Source: Cycas panzhihuaensis (Eukaryota > Cycadophyta). From it: DNA of 64,000 nt. Below, piece by piece: positions 1 to 10,369 of the stretch. The notes beneath the pieces are model-generated. The model made no database searches, was not told the DNA's origin, and saw only the letters and a program-made list of their open reading frames with translations. Made by a program: the position numbers and the translations under genes. Position 1 is the first letter of the stretch, and each line of letters opens with the position of its first letter. Location of the stretch: positions 120,411,741 through 120,475,740 of the forward strand of contig CM041465.1 in the NCBI GenBank assembly GCA_023213395.1. The letters run 5' to 3'.

Positions 1-639
1 GTCATTGACCAAAAAATTTTGAGCAAGTTTGATTTTTTGATCAATCATTCTATAAATCATAATTTGATCAATCATTGACAAAAAGAATCTGAGCATGTTT
101 GATTTTTTATATATTAAGTTATTCTTTTGTAAAGGTTTTATTAAATTAAATCAAACTAGAAAGAAGTTTAAAGTTTGCTAGCCCCTTAGCATGCTAGTCC
201 CCGATTGCCTACCCTCCATATGACTAGCTGCCAACACATGAGAGGGGTTAAATCCTAGTTTTAAGTTTTTTTAAAAATGTACATGTACTCTTTTATTAAT
301 ATCTTTTGATCTAAGAGTCTATTTTTAAAACCATTTAAATTATTAGAATCCTAACATAGAGCTCATCATTTTGAGTTATAATTTGACATATTTTGAAGTA
401 GTTTTGATAGAAAATTTTCAATTTAAAGTTAATATGTTATAGAATAACTATGTGTAAATTTTGAGAAATTCTATTTTTGCATTTAAATAAGCATTCTTGT
501 TGCCAAAATTTTTTACCTAAGGGAAGTCTATTTTAAACCTTAGAGGTGTGTTATAAAGATAATTGATAAAACATAATCATATTCATATTTTGGGTCCTTT
601 CAAGGGTAAGGAGGTAGAAGGAGGTCCAAAATATAAGGG
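1..639. other. AT-rich stretch with a two-copy 70-bp tandem repeat
   Basis: No coding signal is seen. Positions 2-38 recur at 72-108 with a 70-bp offset and few changes (both copies contain gagca-gtttgatttttt). The rest is AT-rich. It may be the leader of the gag-like remnant that follows, but no PBS or LTR edge could be fixed. Confidence 0.4.
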
Positions 640-2045
640 ATAAGATTGATATAATTAGTTTGAGGGACCTGTGTACTTACTTATGTTTTTGGTTGATTTT
701 TCTTATATGTATGGTGGTTGATTTTCATTTTTAAGTTGGCATCCTCTTTTCCTTATTTGAATTTAGTAATTCCCAAGTTTAATGGAAAAATCTATTTGTT
801 GTGGTCAAAGAGAATAAAACCTTATTTATTTTCTCATGAGTTATAGAATATTGTTTCTTAAGGATGGATATTTCCAATACCCATTTCTCTTACTACTTAG
901 TTAACACCTCATCAAGAAAAGGACAAGTTTAAGAAGCTTGAAAAGAAAGATAGTAAAGCACTCTATTAGATTTCTTTTACTTTGGATGATTATATATTCC
1001 CCTATATGTGCCATGCTATTACTTCCAAAAAAGCATAGGATATTTTAAAATCTATCTTTTCTCTAGATGTTAAGTTACTATTGAAAAATTAGTGGTTTTT
1101 TAAGAGAGAAACAAAGCTTCTAATGAGAATTTAAAACAAGTTGTTGTCTAAGTCATTGCCTCAATGACATGCTTGAGGGGGAGTTTTAGGAGACCAAGAC
1201 CAAATTCTCAAGGTCAAGATTTTAAAGTAAATTCTGAAGTAAATATTTAGGGAACTATAAGTGATCAAGATAATATAGATGGTTATGCTCACAAGGTATG
1301 TTAGGGTAACATGGTTGATGAATCTACTATTGAATATGATAAGACTACTACTATTGAGTGGGATGAACCCATTGTTGGATGTGATGAATCTACGATGAAT
1401 ATGATCTAGAAATTCAATACGTTAATGTTCCTTTACTCACTTTTATAGGTGATCTTGTTACTTCTAATGAGATTATGTTTGAGTTTAAGGATATCATTCC
1501 TTTTATTGGTAATTTATTTTTATTTGTTAATGTTACTAATGATTCAAGTTCAAGTGATATTCTTATTTCAAATATTGATTCAAGTTTGAGTATACAAGTT
1601 TTAAAAGATGAATGGTACAATGATTTTAGTTATTTGAACAATGATTCACAAGTTGATGAAGATAAATAAATTATGATTGAGCCTAATCTAGTTGAAGTTG
1701 AATACAAATAAGTTGAAGTAGAAATTTGTGAAATAGTGTATCTGAGAGAGGTATTGCAAAATCTACATCAAAATTAGAATAAAACTATAATGATCTAGTG
1801 TGACAATCATAATATTATTTAGATGTTGAAAAGCCCAATTTTACAAAGAAGAATGAAGTATATTAAGTTTAAGCATCACTAGATTTAAAAGATGACACAA
1901 CAAAGATAATTTGTATTACTTCATTTTAAAATTGAAGATCAAATTGAAGACTAAGTTATAGATATTATTTTCAAGACATTTTCAAAGATCAAGCATTACA
2001 AACTCAAAGCTACATTTATATTCCCAAATGTACATTAAGGGAGAG
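640..2045 (+). pseudogene. decayed copia-type gag (UBN2-like) with acidic tail
   Basis: Conceptual translation between about 780 and 1090 gives a recognisable copia gag (UBN2) pattern: a 'KFNGK..LLWS' start, a run of K/E/D residues, then 'KKDSKALY' and 'AITSKKA.DILKSIF', interrupted by stops and frameshifts. Downstream (about 1250-2000) comes a D/E-rich, low-complexity coding-like tail, part of it open (1475-1669), ending near a polypurine tract at about 2033-2045. No protease, integrase or RT is present, so the element is gag-only. The same order (UBN2 gag, acidic tail, 'KTF' and 'KYK'-like end, purine tract) occurs on the minus strand in the element at 7024-10364. I take the two as relatives. 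This copy is dead, and its left edge was not found. Confidence 0.6.
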
Positions 2046-2338
2046 TGTTAGAATCTTAAAGTGATAGAGAAATATAAGGAGATATTTTAGGTAATGCACA
2101 TTTATGTGATGTAGGCCACAAATGTAGTGGGTCCTACATAAAAGGAAAAAGACTATTAGAAATAAAGTTGCATGTTATAATTTGTATATTACAACATTAT
2201 AATATTATGAGAAGCTAATAAAATGAAGGTATCTCATGATATCATTTATGAACTTGGAATCGTTACATTATTGTATTGTTAATATTATTTGCTTTATGTT
2301 ATGTTCATTATTATTTTTATTTATTATTATTTTATCAT
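2046..2338 (+). repeat. candidate copia LTR flanked by both PPT and PBS-like sites
   Basis: It begins TGTTAGAATC right after a purine tract (attaagggagag) and ends at about 'attttatca' before TGGTATCGAAG, which resembles the initiator tRNA-Met primer site with one base missing. No second copy was identified in the window, so the right border is tentative. A PPT on one side and a PBS on the other would fit a tandem LTR arrangement left by recombination. Confidence 0.35.
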
Positions 2339-2371
2339 GGTATCGAAGTATATAAATTTTCATAATTTCAT

Positions 2372-2745
2372 ATTTATTACGTAATAAATGTTAGGTCACT
2401 TCATAAGAACATTTCTGATCTTTAACATTTTATTTTGATATATTAATTTAAATTACTTTATATTATTCAGTTTTTTATTTATGAAAGTAATTAATTATCC
2501 CTCTTATATACTGGTTATACATATTTTAGCATCACGTATATTACATTCAAGGAGGAAAGTCTTGGAGAAGTTAAGTTTGATTAGAATTAAGGATGTTTTT
2601 ATAATTTGCTAGAATTTCTAAAGAGTACTTGGCTCCATGCGTAAGTTTTTTTTTTTTTTTTTCTTTTAGAAAGTTTATTAGAGGTGATATTGTTGGTGTA
2701 TAATTTTGAATATTTAACTAATAATAGTTAGTTAACTTAAGATGC
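2372..2745 (+). repeat. dispersed repeat, copy 1 (partner at 20141-20505)
   Basis: About 370 bp aligns in the same orientation with 20141-20505. Shared blocks include 'atattaatttaaatta', 'tttttatttatgaaag', 'gagaagttag-t-tga' and 'ataattttgaatat'. A T-run (about 2646-2662) lies inside it. There is no coding signal. It is an unclassified middle-repetitive sequence, perhaps a retroelement leader. Confidence 0.6.
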
Positions 2746-4479
2746 ATGCTAAGGTAAAAGACTTAATATGATCAATGTGTTATTAGGTAGAGGTCTCTTT
2801 AAACTTAGGGACTCCAAGGGGATAGGGTACAAGGTTGGTCTAAAGCGCCTTTAATAGATTAGTCTAATAATCCACATATAAGTGTGCCTTAGGTTGGGCT
2901 ATAGTATTATCAAGGCTAGGCTGTAGTTAATAAGGCCAAGGGATTTGTACACCACCATAAGTAGGTTGCCCATGATGGTAGGTTTGATAAGGTAGAGTGG
3001 GTTGAGAGAGGCCTCCAATTAGGTATGAGGTTGCCACATGAGAGTGTAGGGTTACTGCTTGGGGTGTAGGCCCTTCATAACCAAGGGCCCCATAAGAACA
3101 CAATTAGGTAGGAGGTGGCTAAAAAGGTAGATTATTACTACCATAGATTGGCAATAGTATGAGCCTGATAGGGGATTCCTATGTGCATAAGAATTTCATA
3201 AGGAATACCTATATTTAGAGGGGTAGGAATAAGTTGAGCTTATTGTTATAATATGATACAAGTCAATTATACTCTAATACTAAATAATAGAAATAAAAGT
3301 ATACAAATGTAAGCTATATAGGTCACACAAGATCATACAAGATTATGGGTATATGTCATACAAGTGGAAATAAAGAAATAATATGTATAAATCTATAATG
3401 CAATATACTTATGGGAAATGATTAATTCCAATTGTATTATGCTAAACACACACACACACACATACACACACACACATATATATATATATCATCACATAGT
3501 TGTCCATTTATACTTCAAGAGCCATTTAATCAACCAATAACTAATTACAATAAAGAAGTATGTACATTATGACTCCCTAATATATATTAAAGGGATAACA
3601 ATATTAATTTATATTAATTAAATATTTTCATGGGTTAACATTATCTAACATTTCCTCCTTAATGCTAAACCATGTAACATACCTATTTAAAGTCTTAATG
3701 TCAAGTCAATATAAAAGTTAAATATATACTAGAGCACACAGGTGACTAGTTGTTGTACCTGAAATAGAATGGCCTTCCCATATATGCTTTACTAATATTT
3801 TCCTACAAAATAGCTTTCACCTACTACCATTTCACCTATTTTTAGCTCTCTTAACTAAGGTCATACCTCTAGGAGATAAATCAAGTTGAAAACCCTCAAC
3901 CTTGTCTACTATACCATGGAACAAACATGTAAAAATGGTTATTTGATTAGAATCATAAGATAAAACACTTCCTTTTCTAAAAACATACTTTATTTTAAAA
4001 CCTTGTCATACTAATGTCAAAATTTTATACCATGAAAATTGCCTTAAAAAATCCTTAAAGCATATTATATAACTACTCATTGAAAATCCCTATAAGTTAA
4101 CTTTGTAATGCAATTAATGATACTTAATTTTGATGTTGTATGAGGGTATTATTGCTATTTTTATGAGCACAAATATCATTTCAATGAAAAAAACTAAAAA
4201 AATAAAAATCACCATTTTAAGTTGGCCCTGACTCACTTTAAAACATCCATATGTTCACATGGGGGCCTATGCAAATGTAGAAAAAACTATAAAAAATAAT
4301 TTAATATCATCAATTATGGTTTATAGATTTTAGATTATAAAAAATAATCTTCTAAATAACTATTTGATATATGCATGACCAACATATATTTGTAAGTGAT
4401 CTAATAGCTTTTAGGAGCAAATCTTCTACTATTCTTCAATCTAGAAGATGCATAGGGTAGGATAGGTTAGATGAGAGGA
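2746..4479. other. non-coding interval with a purine-biased block and a possible minus-strand PPT
   Basis: Positions 2750-3240 are unusually rich in G and TpG compared with both flanks, as expected for CpG-decayed sequence, and have no ORF. At about 3649-3662 the plus strand reads tttcctccttaatg, the reverse of a copia polypurine tract, next to TGTTAGATAATG on the minus strand. This suggests the start of a decayed minus-strand 3' LTR. Positions 3660-4300 have no domain I can name. Confidence 0.3.
3446..3489. repeat. (CA)n(TA)n microsatellite
   Basis: A run of CA dinucleotides with one 'ta' interruption passes into TA repeats. It is a simple sequence repeat of about 44 bp. Confidence 0.9.
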
Positions 4480-5217
4480 TAAATTGGATATTAATTAAAA
4501 AAGCTAAGTTATTAATGAAGGCCAAAAACCTCTTAGATAACTTTTAGGAATAAGAAGTATGTACAATAGCTTGCTTGACAAACAAGAGTATAATCAAAGT
4601 TATAATAGATAAAATACTTGAAGAGGTATGGTTAAGATATAAACTTATAATTAGTCATCTCAGAATCTTTGGAAGCACAACATATATACAAGTTCCCAAA
4701 GATAAACATTAGAAAGTTATTAATAAAATCTTGAAATGAATTCTTATTGGGTACAATGAAGAGAACAAAGTATACTAGATATACGAGTTAACAACCAAAA
4801 ATATTCATACAACTCGAATATTATCTTTGAAGAAGATGACAAACATGTTACAAAAGTCATCTCCAAAGATATTGATAAGTAGGTGATAGATCAGGGTTAA
4901 GATCTAGGCATCTGGAAGATTTAGAAAGATAAAGGAAAGGAGATCGAGGAAAAGCCTGAGTCTAGCTCTTTGAGTTAGCAGGTTGTCAAGCTAAAAACAA
5001 AGCCAAAGGAGAAAGAAATTAACGAGGAGAAATTTGAAGATACTTAGGAGACACAATTAGAACATGAGGTCATTCTGTTCATTAAATTTCCTAAATGATA
5101 CTTGAAGACCTTTAAGCAAACTTAGTTTCCTGAGATAAAGGGAAAATGACAATCAAAGATGAGGCCTAATACTTTGCCAATAGGCTAGTCTGATAAATTT
5201 AGTTTATCATATAAACA
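4480..5217 (+). pseudogene. copia integrase C-terminal fragment with acidic tail
   Basis: The translated remnant follows the copia integrase/GAG-pre-RT linker: 'AKNLLDNF', 'KILEEVW..YK', 'SHLRIFGSTTYIQVP', 'LIGYNEENKVY.IYEL' and 'IIFEEDD'. This corresponds to the conserved 'SHLRVFGC.AY.HVP' to 'SRDV.F.E' stretch. It then runs into a K/E/D-rich tail up to a polypurine tract at about 5216-5228. The RT and RNase H domains that should lie in between are missing, so the copy carries a large internal deletion. Several in-frame stops (mostly TAG) also close it. Confidence 0.65.
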
Positions 5218-5228
5218 TTAAAGGGGGG

Positions 5229-5501
5229 TATTGGAATTCATGTTCATATAAGAATGAAATAAGGTGTGAGTTATCAAGGCTGATGGAATGTGTCATAGGA
5301 GTTACTAAAGTCCTAAATGGACTTGTGACAAGTATCATGGTAGTTATAGATTTTTTTATGGATTATTATTGATCTCGTGTGTATATTAAGGGTGTAGTAT
5401 ATATGTTGTAAATAATCCTTTTGGGGATCATTCTCAATGAATGAGGAATCATCTTATTATTAAACAAATTCTACCTACTTTATATCCATGTGTTTTCTAA
5501 C
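5229..5501 (+). repeat. candidate 3' LTR of the copia fragment
   Basis: It starts with TATTGGAATT directly after the purine tract 'aaaggggggta' and ends near 'gtgttttctaac', an edge typical of plant copia LTRs. There is no partner LTR in the window, so the borders are approximate. Confidence 0.4.
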
Positions 5502-6610
5502 GTGAATATTTATTGGTTCCAAATTTTCGATCCCTTAAATCATATTTTATACCCCCTTTCATACTTCCTGGTTGAGTGTAATGGCTACCCCTATAACTTT
5601 CCTTGCTATCTTCACTAAAGAATAAGTTACTATGGGCTACATCAATGACATTCAACCTCTGTATAATACCTTTAAGGTCAGCTTTAACTAGGAAATAATG
5701 GAAGAAAACCCAGTAGTAGTAGAAGGGAGACCAATTGTAGAGTCCATTTATCACCTTCAACATCATCACCATTTTTGGGACTCAACATCTCAGGGGAGGA
5801 AACATATTGCATAGTTAACCTAACTGTGTAGGATATATTAACTTGCACATGTTCTTAACATAATAAGTAATGCTATCCTTTAATATATGTGTAGGTCATT
5901 TACTCTTGCCAATAGTTATCTTGTAAAGAGACCACTCTTATCTATAGAATACCTCACAAGAGTAAAATAGGATTATCAAATATATGCGATCTTCTATATT
6001 AGCATACTTCAATATTGCTTTGATTATCTTTAGTGATCTTAGTCTGTAATCAGTTCTTATTTGATAATAAAGATTGTACCCTTACAGCTACATCTTACAA
6101 ATTCTATAGTAATTATTAAGATCGATAGGTCCTACTTGACATCATTAATACAAAGTGAGTTAATGGCATTTTCCATTTTTTCTAGCCATTTATTTGCTTT
6201 AATTTCATCGCCCTTTAAATATAGTGATATTTTAAAATTATGTTGAAAAACTAATGGTTGGTCATCATCATGTCTTCTATATTCTCTTTGATCTTCATTA
6301 TATCCATTATATTCTTTTTTAGTTTCTTCCTTATCATTACGACTACTAAGATTTATTTCTATCTTAAGAGACGAGTCCTCTAACATCTATTTTATCATGT
6401 ATATATTAACTATCAAATCATTGAGTCTCGTAGTGGTGCTTACCTATTCTTGTTGAGCCCTATTGAGATCTTCCCTAAGGGATTGAGTTCTTTAAAACCT
6501 CTATCCATGTTCTTTTTCCTCTTTGAGTATTTAACTATTTAAAGCTTTAGAAAACCTATGTGAAGCTCTAGTTTAACAAACTTTTTAATGACCTCCTTAA
6601 TCTCATCTAA
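5502..6610 (-). pseudogene. decayed retrotransposon gag, probably Ty3/gypsy type
   Basis: The minus-strand reading 6386-6132 gives 'LYLKGDEIKANKWLEKMENA' followed by a 'INSLCINDVK'-like end. This matches the start of the retrotransposon gag domain, where a W-L-x-x-M-E core follows a hydrophilic leader. The upstream part (6386-6250) is rich in charged residues (K, E, N, R), as is usual before this domain. Below 6130 the frame is closed by many stops. A second open piece (5772-5497) has no identifiable motif. A primer-site-like sequence at 6956-6970 on the same strand may belong to this element. Confidence 0.45.
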
Positions 6611-7018
6611 CATTTACTACATCAATTCAACCCCTAAAATGTACCAAATTATAGCTCAAAACAAAGATCTCTAAACTAAGATTTTAACCATTTAAATACA
6701 TTTCAATTTTGATACTTATTATAAAAGTAATAGTCATTTGAAGTTACAATAGCATATTTTAGACCGTAAAAAGAGTGATGGATAATAAGTTAAAGTTAAA
6801 TTACCTATAATTTTTATAATTTTGCTCTAACACATATAGTATAACCACTCAAAATTTACAAAACAGACCTAGTTATCTCAATTATGTAACCACTTTTCTT
6901 TAATTTATTGATTTATACCTCAAAAAATGCATATTTTTTATAGGCCAAAAATGAAGTTATGATACCAGTTAAAGTAATCCTAAATTGGGTCTACCTCATC
7001 AAATAAGAAAAAAGCTAA
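6611..7018 (-). other. leader-like interval with a possible primer binding site
   Basis: It is AT-rich with no ORF. On the minus strand 6970-6956 reads aactggtatcataac, close to the initiator tRNA-Met primer site. Positions 6820-6970 resemble 9930-10050 (shared 'ccactcaaaattta' and a 'tctcaatt' block). The two leaders may therefore be related. Confidence 0.3.
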
Positions 7019-7023
7019 AAAGG
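7019..7023. repeat. target-site duplication AAAGG, left copy
   Basis: It is identical to 10365-10369 and directly abuts the LTR terminus TGTTGG. It marks the insertion of the 7024-10364 element. Confidence 0.85.
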
Positions 7024-7236
7024 TGTTGGAAACTTGCACAAGATAATTCACAAACAAAACAAATACCTCAGGATCGAACAATATCCTTAAGGTACCTCGA
7101 ATTGTATTAACAAAATATCCTTACAACATATATACATATGATACACTATGTTGTGTATTTATAATACATGTTAATATAGTGAGAGCGAGACCCACTTATA
7201 TGTGGGACAAAATAAATATGCATTAATATTCCAACA
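7024..7236 (-). repeat. 3' LTR of the 7024-10364 element
   Basis: It is 213 bp, bounded TGTTGG...CCAACA, and aligns end to end with 10147-10364, with roughly one tenth of positions changed and a short indel. A TATA-like TATTTATA lies at 7156-7163 (TATAAATA on the coding strand). The polypurine tract abuts its right edge. Confidence 0.9.
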
Positions 7237-7257
7237 CTCCCCCTTAATGCAAATTTG

Positions 7258-8399
7258 GGTCATTTGTATTTGCAATGCCTTGTCCTTAGAAATGTCTTGA
7301 AGATGGTATCTTCAACTTGATCATTGTCTTCAATCTTGTAGTGATGTCTTTGCTATAGAATGATGTCTTCAACTTGATTTTTATCTTCAATTCTATACTA
7401 ATGCATTTGTAGGATGATGTCCTTAGCTTGATTTCCATCTTCAATCCTGTAGTGATGACATTGTTGTAGTAATTCTAGCAAGTGCAAATCATGATTCTTC
7501 ATTGTGGTTGGTCTAGTCTGGTAAGTAATCATCTTCAAATACAACTTGTTTGTCATAAATATCATGTATAAATTCTTGATCACCATATACAACAGTGATT
7601 TCTTCAATCTTGGGAGAGAAATCTTGATCAATTTGCATACTCTTTGAACTTGAATCAATGCTCAAAGAAGGAATATCATTTAAACTTGAATAAATACAAA
7701 ACTCATCTTCCATAGGACCATCGGATTCATATTCAATTTCTCTTGAAATCATGGTGTCATCTAAATAAAACTTTGTCGATTCATCACTTTCAACATCTTC
7801 ATCAATAATTGTAGTCTCATCAATTCATTCAATCTTATGGTTAGTAGTAGTTTCATCAATATTCAAGTATTCTTCATCTTGACATATTGTTTCATCAGTG
7901 TTGATAATATTTTTTTCTTTCTTTATACATGTACCATAACTATCATTGACCTTAATTGCATTTTTAATCATTTGTTGTATCTCTTTAGGAGTTTGTTCAA
8001 ATACTTCCCTTAAAAAATCCCACACTTCCTTAGCAGTACTTCCACGTTGAATCTTATGAATGACAAAATGATATGTGGAAGGAAGATTGGTCTTGTCTAA
8101 TGCAACACGAATCATGATGAATGCCTTTCTGTCTTTCTTCTCAAGCATTTCCTTTTCTTCTTCATCCTTAGGGATATCATATCCATTAGTGATAAGCTTC
8201 CACAAACCTCTAGCTATGAAAAACATCTCATTTTAATCATCCAAAAGAAGTAGTCTTCTCCATTACACTTAGGCATCGGAAGAAACAAATCCCTTAAGTA
8301 ATATTCATTTGTTTCATAAACATATATAACCACATCATTTTCCTCCATGATTGTAAATGTACCTCTAAACAATGTCCCTTTTTTAATTAAGAAATTCAC
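7258..8399 (-). pseudogene. copia-type gag (UBN2-like) with acidic tail
   Basis: On the minus strand the reading opens at 8399 with 'MNFLIKKGTLFRG' and 'MPKCNGEDYFFWMIKM', the UBN2 start. It shifts frame at about 8226-8214 and goes on with 'ARGLWKLITNGY', 'EEKEMLEKKDRKAFIMI' and 'IQRGSTAKEVWDFLREVFEQ', the core of copia gag. A stop at about 7822 separates the D/E-rich tail (7752-7513 and onwards), which ends in 'KTFLRTRHCKYK'. Only one frameshift and a few stops break it, so it is less decayed than the relative at 640-2045. In copia elements gag forms the particle. Here the rest of the polyprotein is absent. Confidence 0.7.
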
Positions 8400-10146
8400 C
8401 CATTAATCAATCTCAACAAACTTTTTTATGTCTCATGTCCCCCACATCACTGACTTCATCGTTGCATCATCACTTTGTCCATTTCTTATAAACAGTCACA
8501 TAGAATCTAAAATGCTTACTTTACCAAATTAATACCTTATAAATCTCACAATGATCATACATATCACATGTCACTATTAAATTGCCAAGACACACCACAC
8601 CACACTCACTTGCCCAAAACACAAGTCATGTCATTACATTACCCAATAAAGTTTGCTCAGGTATCTTTAAAAAACTCATCCTTCTTTGCCTATTAGTCAA
8701 TTAAAGAACATATCATCAAAGCATGCCTTATCTCAGCGTTAAAAATATGCTAGTAACCTCACATGTAACAAGCACCTTATTACGTGAAATCATTATCTTT
8801 CTTGTCCTCAAATTTGCCTTATCATGCCCATAAAGTCCCTTTATGTAAATCACATTCTAAGGAGCACTAAATCGCCATATGCCACCCAACTCATTCATGA
8901 AAACACATGTATTATTACTTCATCACCATACTATGTCATCATCACAATAGCTCTGTCATACAAATACATGTAACAAGGCACTCAATTTTCCATTAAACAG
9001 TCACCATCATGCACCTCAAATCACCAATAGAGTGCCAAATACATTCACATCAACATGACTTAATGTCATCTCAAAAAGTACTCTCCCATGTCTAACACAC
9101 ATAAGAGAGCCTTAAACAGTCACCTCATATTACACCATCACCCAACTTATTTTCTCATGTAAATTACATACAAGAAACCCTATAATCCCCTCATCTCACC
9201 CATTAAGCATGTCATTTATTGCCTATAAATTTTCTCATGTAAATACATGTAAGAGAGCACCATATCCATGCCTCAAATATTATTAACAAATCATCGTTAT
9301 ACAACAAACTTATGCTTACTTCATTATCAAAATAAGACCCTTTAAATAAATAAAAAATACATCATCAATATCCACAAGTATCACCTCATTCACATCATCA
9401 TCCAAAAGTATCATCTTTTTTCAATAATATATATGTACAATAGATATATTGGGCCCTAAGTGCAATGGTTTTATGGCCAAGAAAAGTATAATATGAAATC
9501 CTTAAATTCCTGAAAAAACTTATTTCTGAAAAAAAATATATAGCTTAAAAATATATAAAATATGGATAGAAATGATGGCCTCTGAAATACAATTCTAACA
9601 ATTCATATAAAATTAAATTCTGATATCTAGATCAAAAGGTATGCCTCTTTTAAGAATGTCACAATTAGGGTTTTTAGGGAATATAATAGTACCTTCTAAT
9701 AAATTACTAATAATTTTTGCCTTTGAACTCTAATGAACCTTAAAGTACTTCCATTAGAAAGTAAATTAAAAAACACACATAATCAAAAAACATTTGAGAT
9801 CATTTGGACATATGTAGCTAAAGTTATGGCTCTTTGAAGTTAAGATTACAGATCTATCCCAAAAATATAATGATAGAAAGAAAACGGGCTGAAATTAATT
9901 TTGTTGTAATTTTTGTACTTTTACCCTAAAATCTATAGTGTGACCACTCAAAATTTATAGAACGAGCAATTTTGTCTCAATTTTGGTATTACTTTTCAAA
10001 ATTTTTAATATTTATTCTCTCAAATATGCTTATAACCCTTGATGACACCTCCCAAATCATCGCTCTGATACTGAACAAAAATGCCTCTCTCAACTACTTT
10101 GATACTGAATAAAAATACCTCTCTCAACCTAGACACTCTGATACCT
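8400..10146 (-). other. long leader of the gag-only element, with degenerate short repeats
   Basis: About 1.7 kb lies between gag and the primer site. On the plus strand 8400-9400 is rich in A and C and repeats variants of 'catgtaa-a-catgtaagagagcacc' with 'cacctcat' (for example near 8761, 8965, 9067, 9155, 9235). No ORF. Positions 9440-10100 are AT-rich and end in two copies of 'gatactgaa-aaaaat-cctctctcaac' (10068 and 10102). Confidence 0.5.
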
Positions 10147-10364
10147 TGTTGGGAAATAAACCTGTACAAAATAATTCACAAATAGAACAAACACCTTAGG
10201 ATCGAACGGTACCCTTAAGGTACCTTAAATTGTATTAACAAAACATCCTTACAACATATATACATATGATACACTGTGTTGTATATTTATAATACATATT
10301 AATATAGTGAGAGTGGGACCTACTTGCATATGGGACAAAATAAATATGTATTAATATTCCAACA
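10147..10364 (-). repeat. 5' LTR of the 7024-10364 element
   Basis: It is 218 bp, bounded TGTTGG...CCAACA, and pairs with 7024-7236. On the minus strand the LTR end is followed at once by the primer site, which sets the orientation. Confidence 0.9.
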
Positions 10365-10369
10365 AAAGG
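10365..10369. repeat. target-site duplication AAAGG, right copy
   Basis: It is identical to 7019-7023. Confidence 0.85.

Larger units (their letters stand above)
7024..10364 (-). mobile_element. complete non-autonomous copia-like LTR retrotransposon (gag only)
   Basis: The element is 3.34 kb on the minus strand: 5' LTR at 10147-10364, primer site just left of 10147 (minus strand aggtatcagag, initiator tRNA-Met type), a long leader, a gag-like region (8399 to about 7258), polypurine tract 7237-7250 (minus strand attaagggggag) and 3' LTR at 7024-7236. The AAAGG duplication is perfect. No protease, integrase, RT or RNase H was found, so mobility would have needed proteins supplied in trans. It sits beside the gag remnant of another element and appears to have landed in or near that element's LTR. 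Confidence 0.85.
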
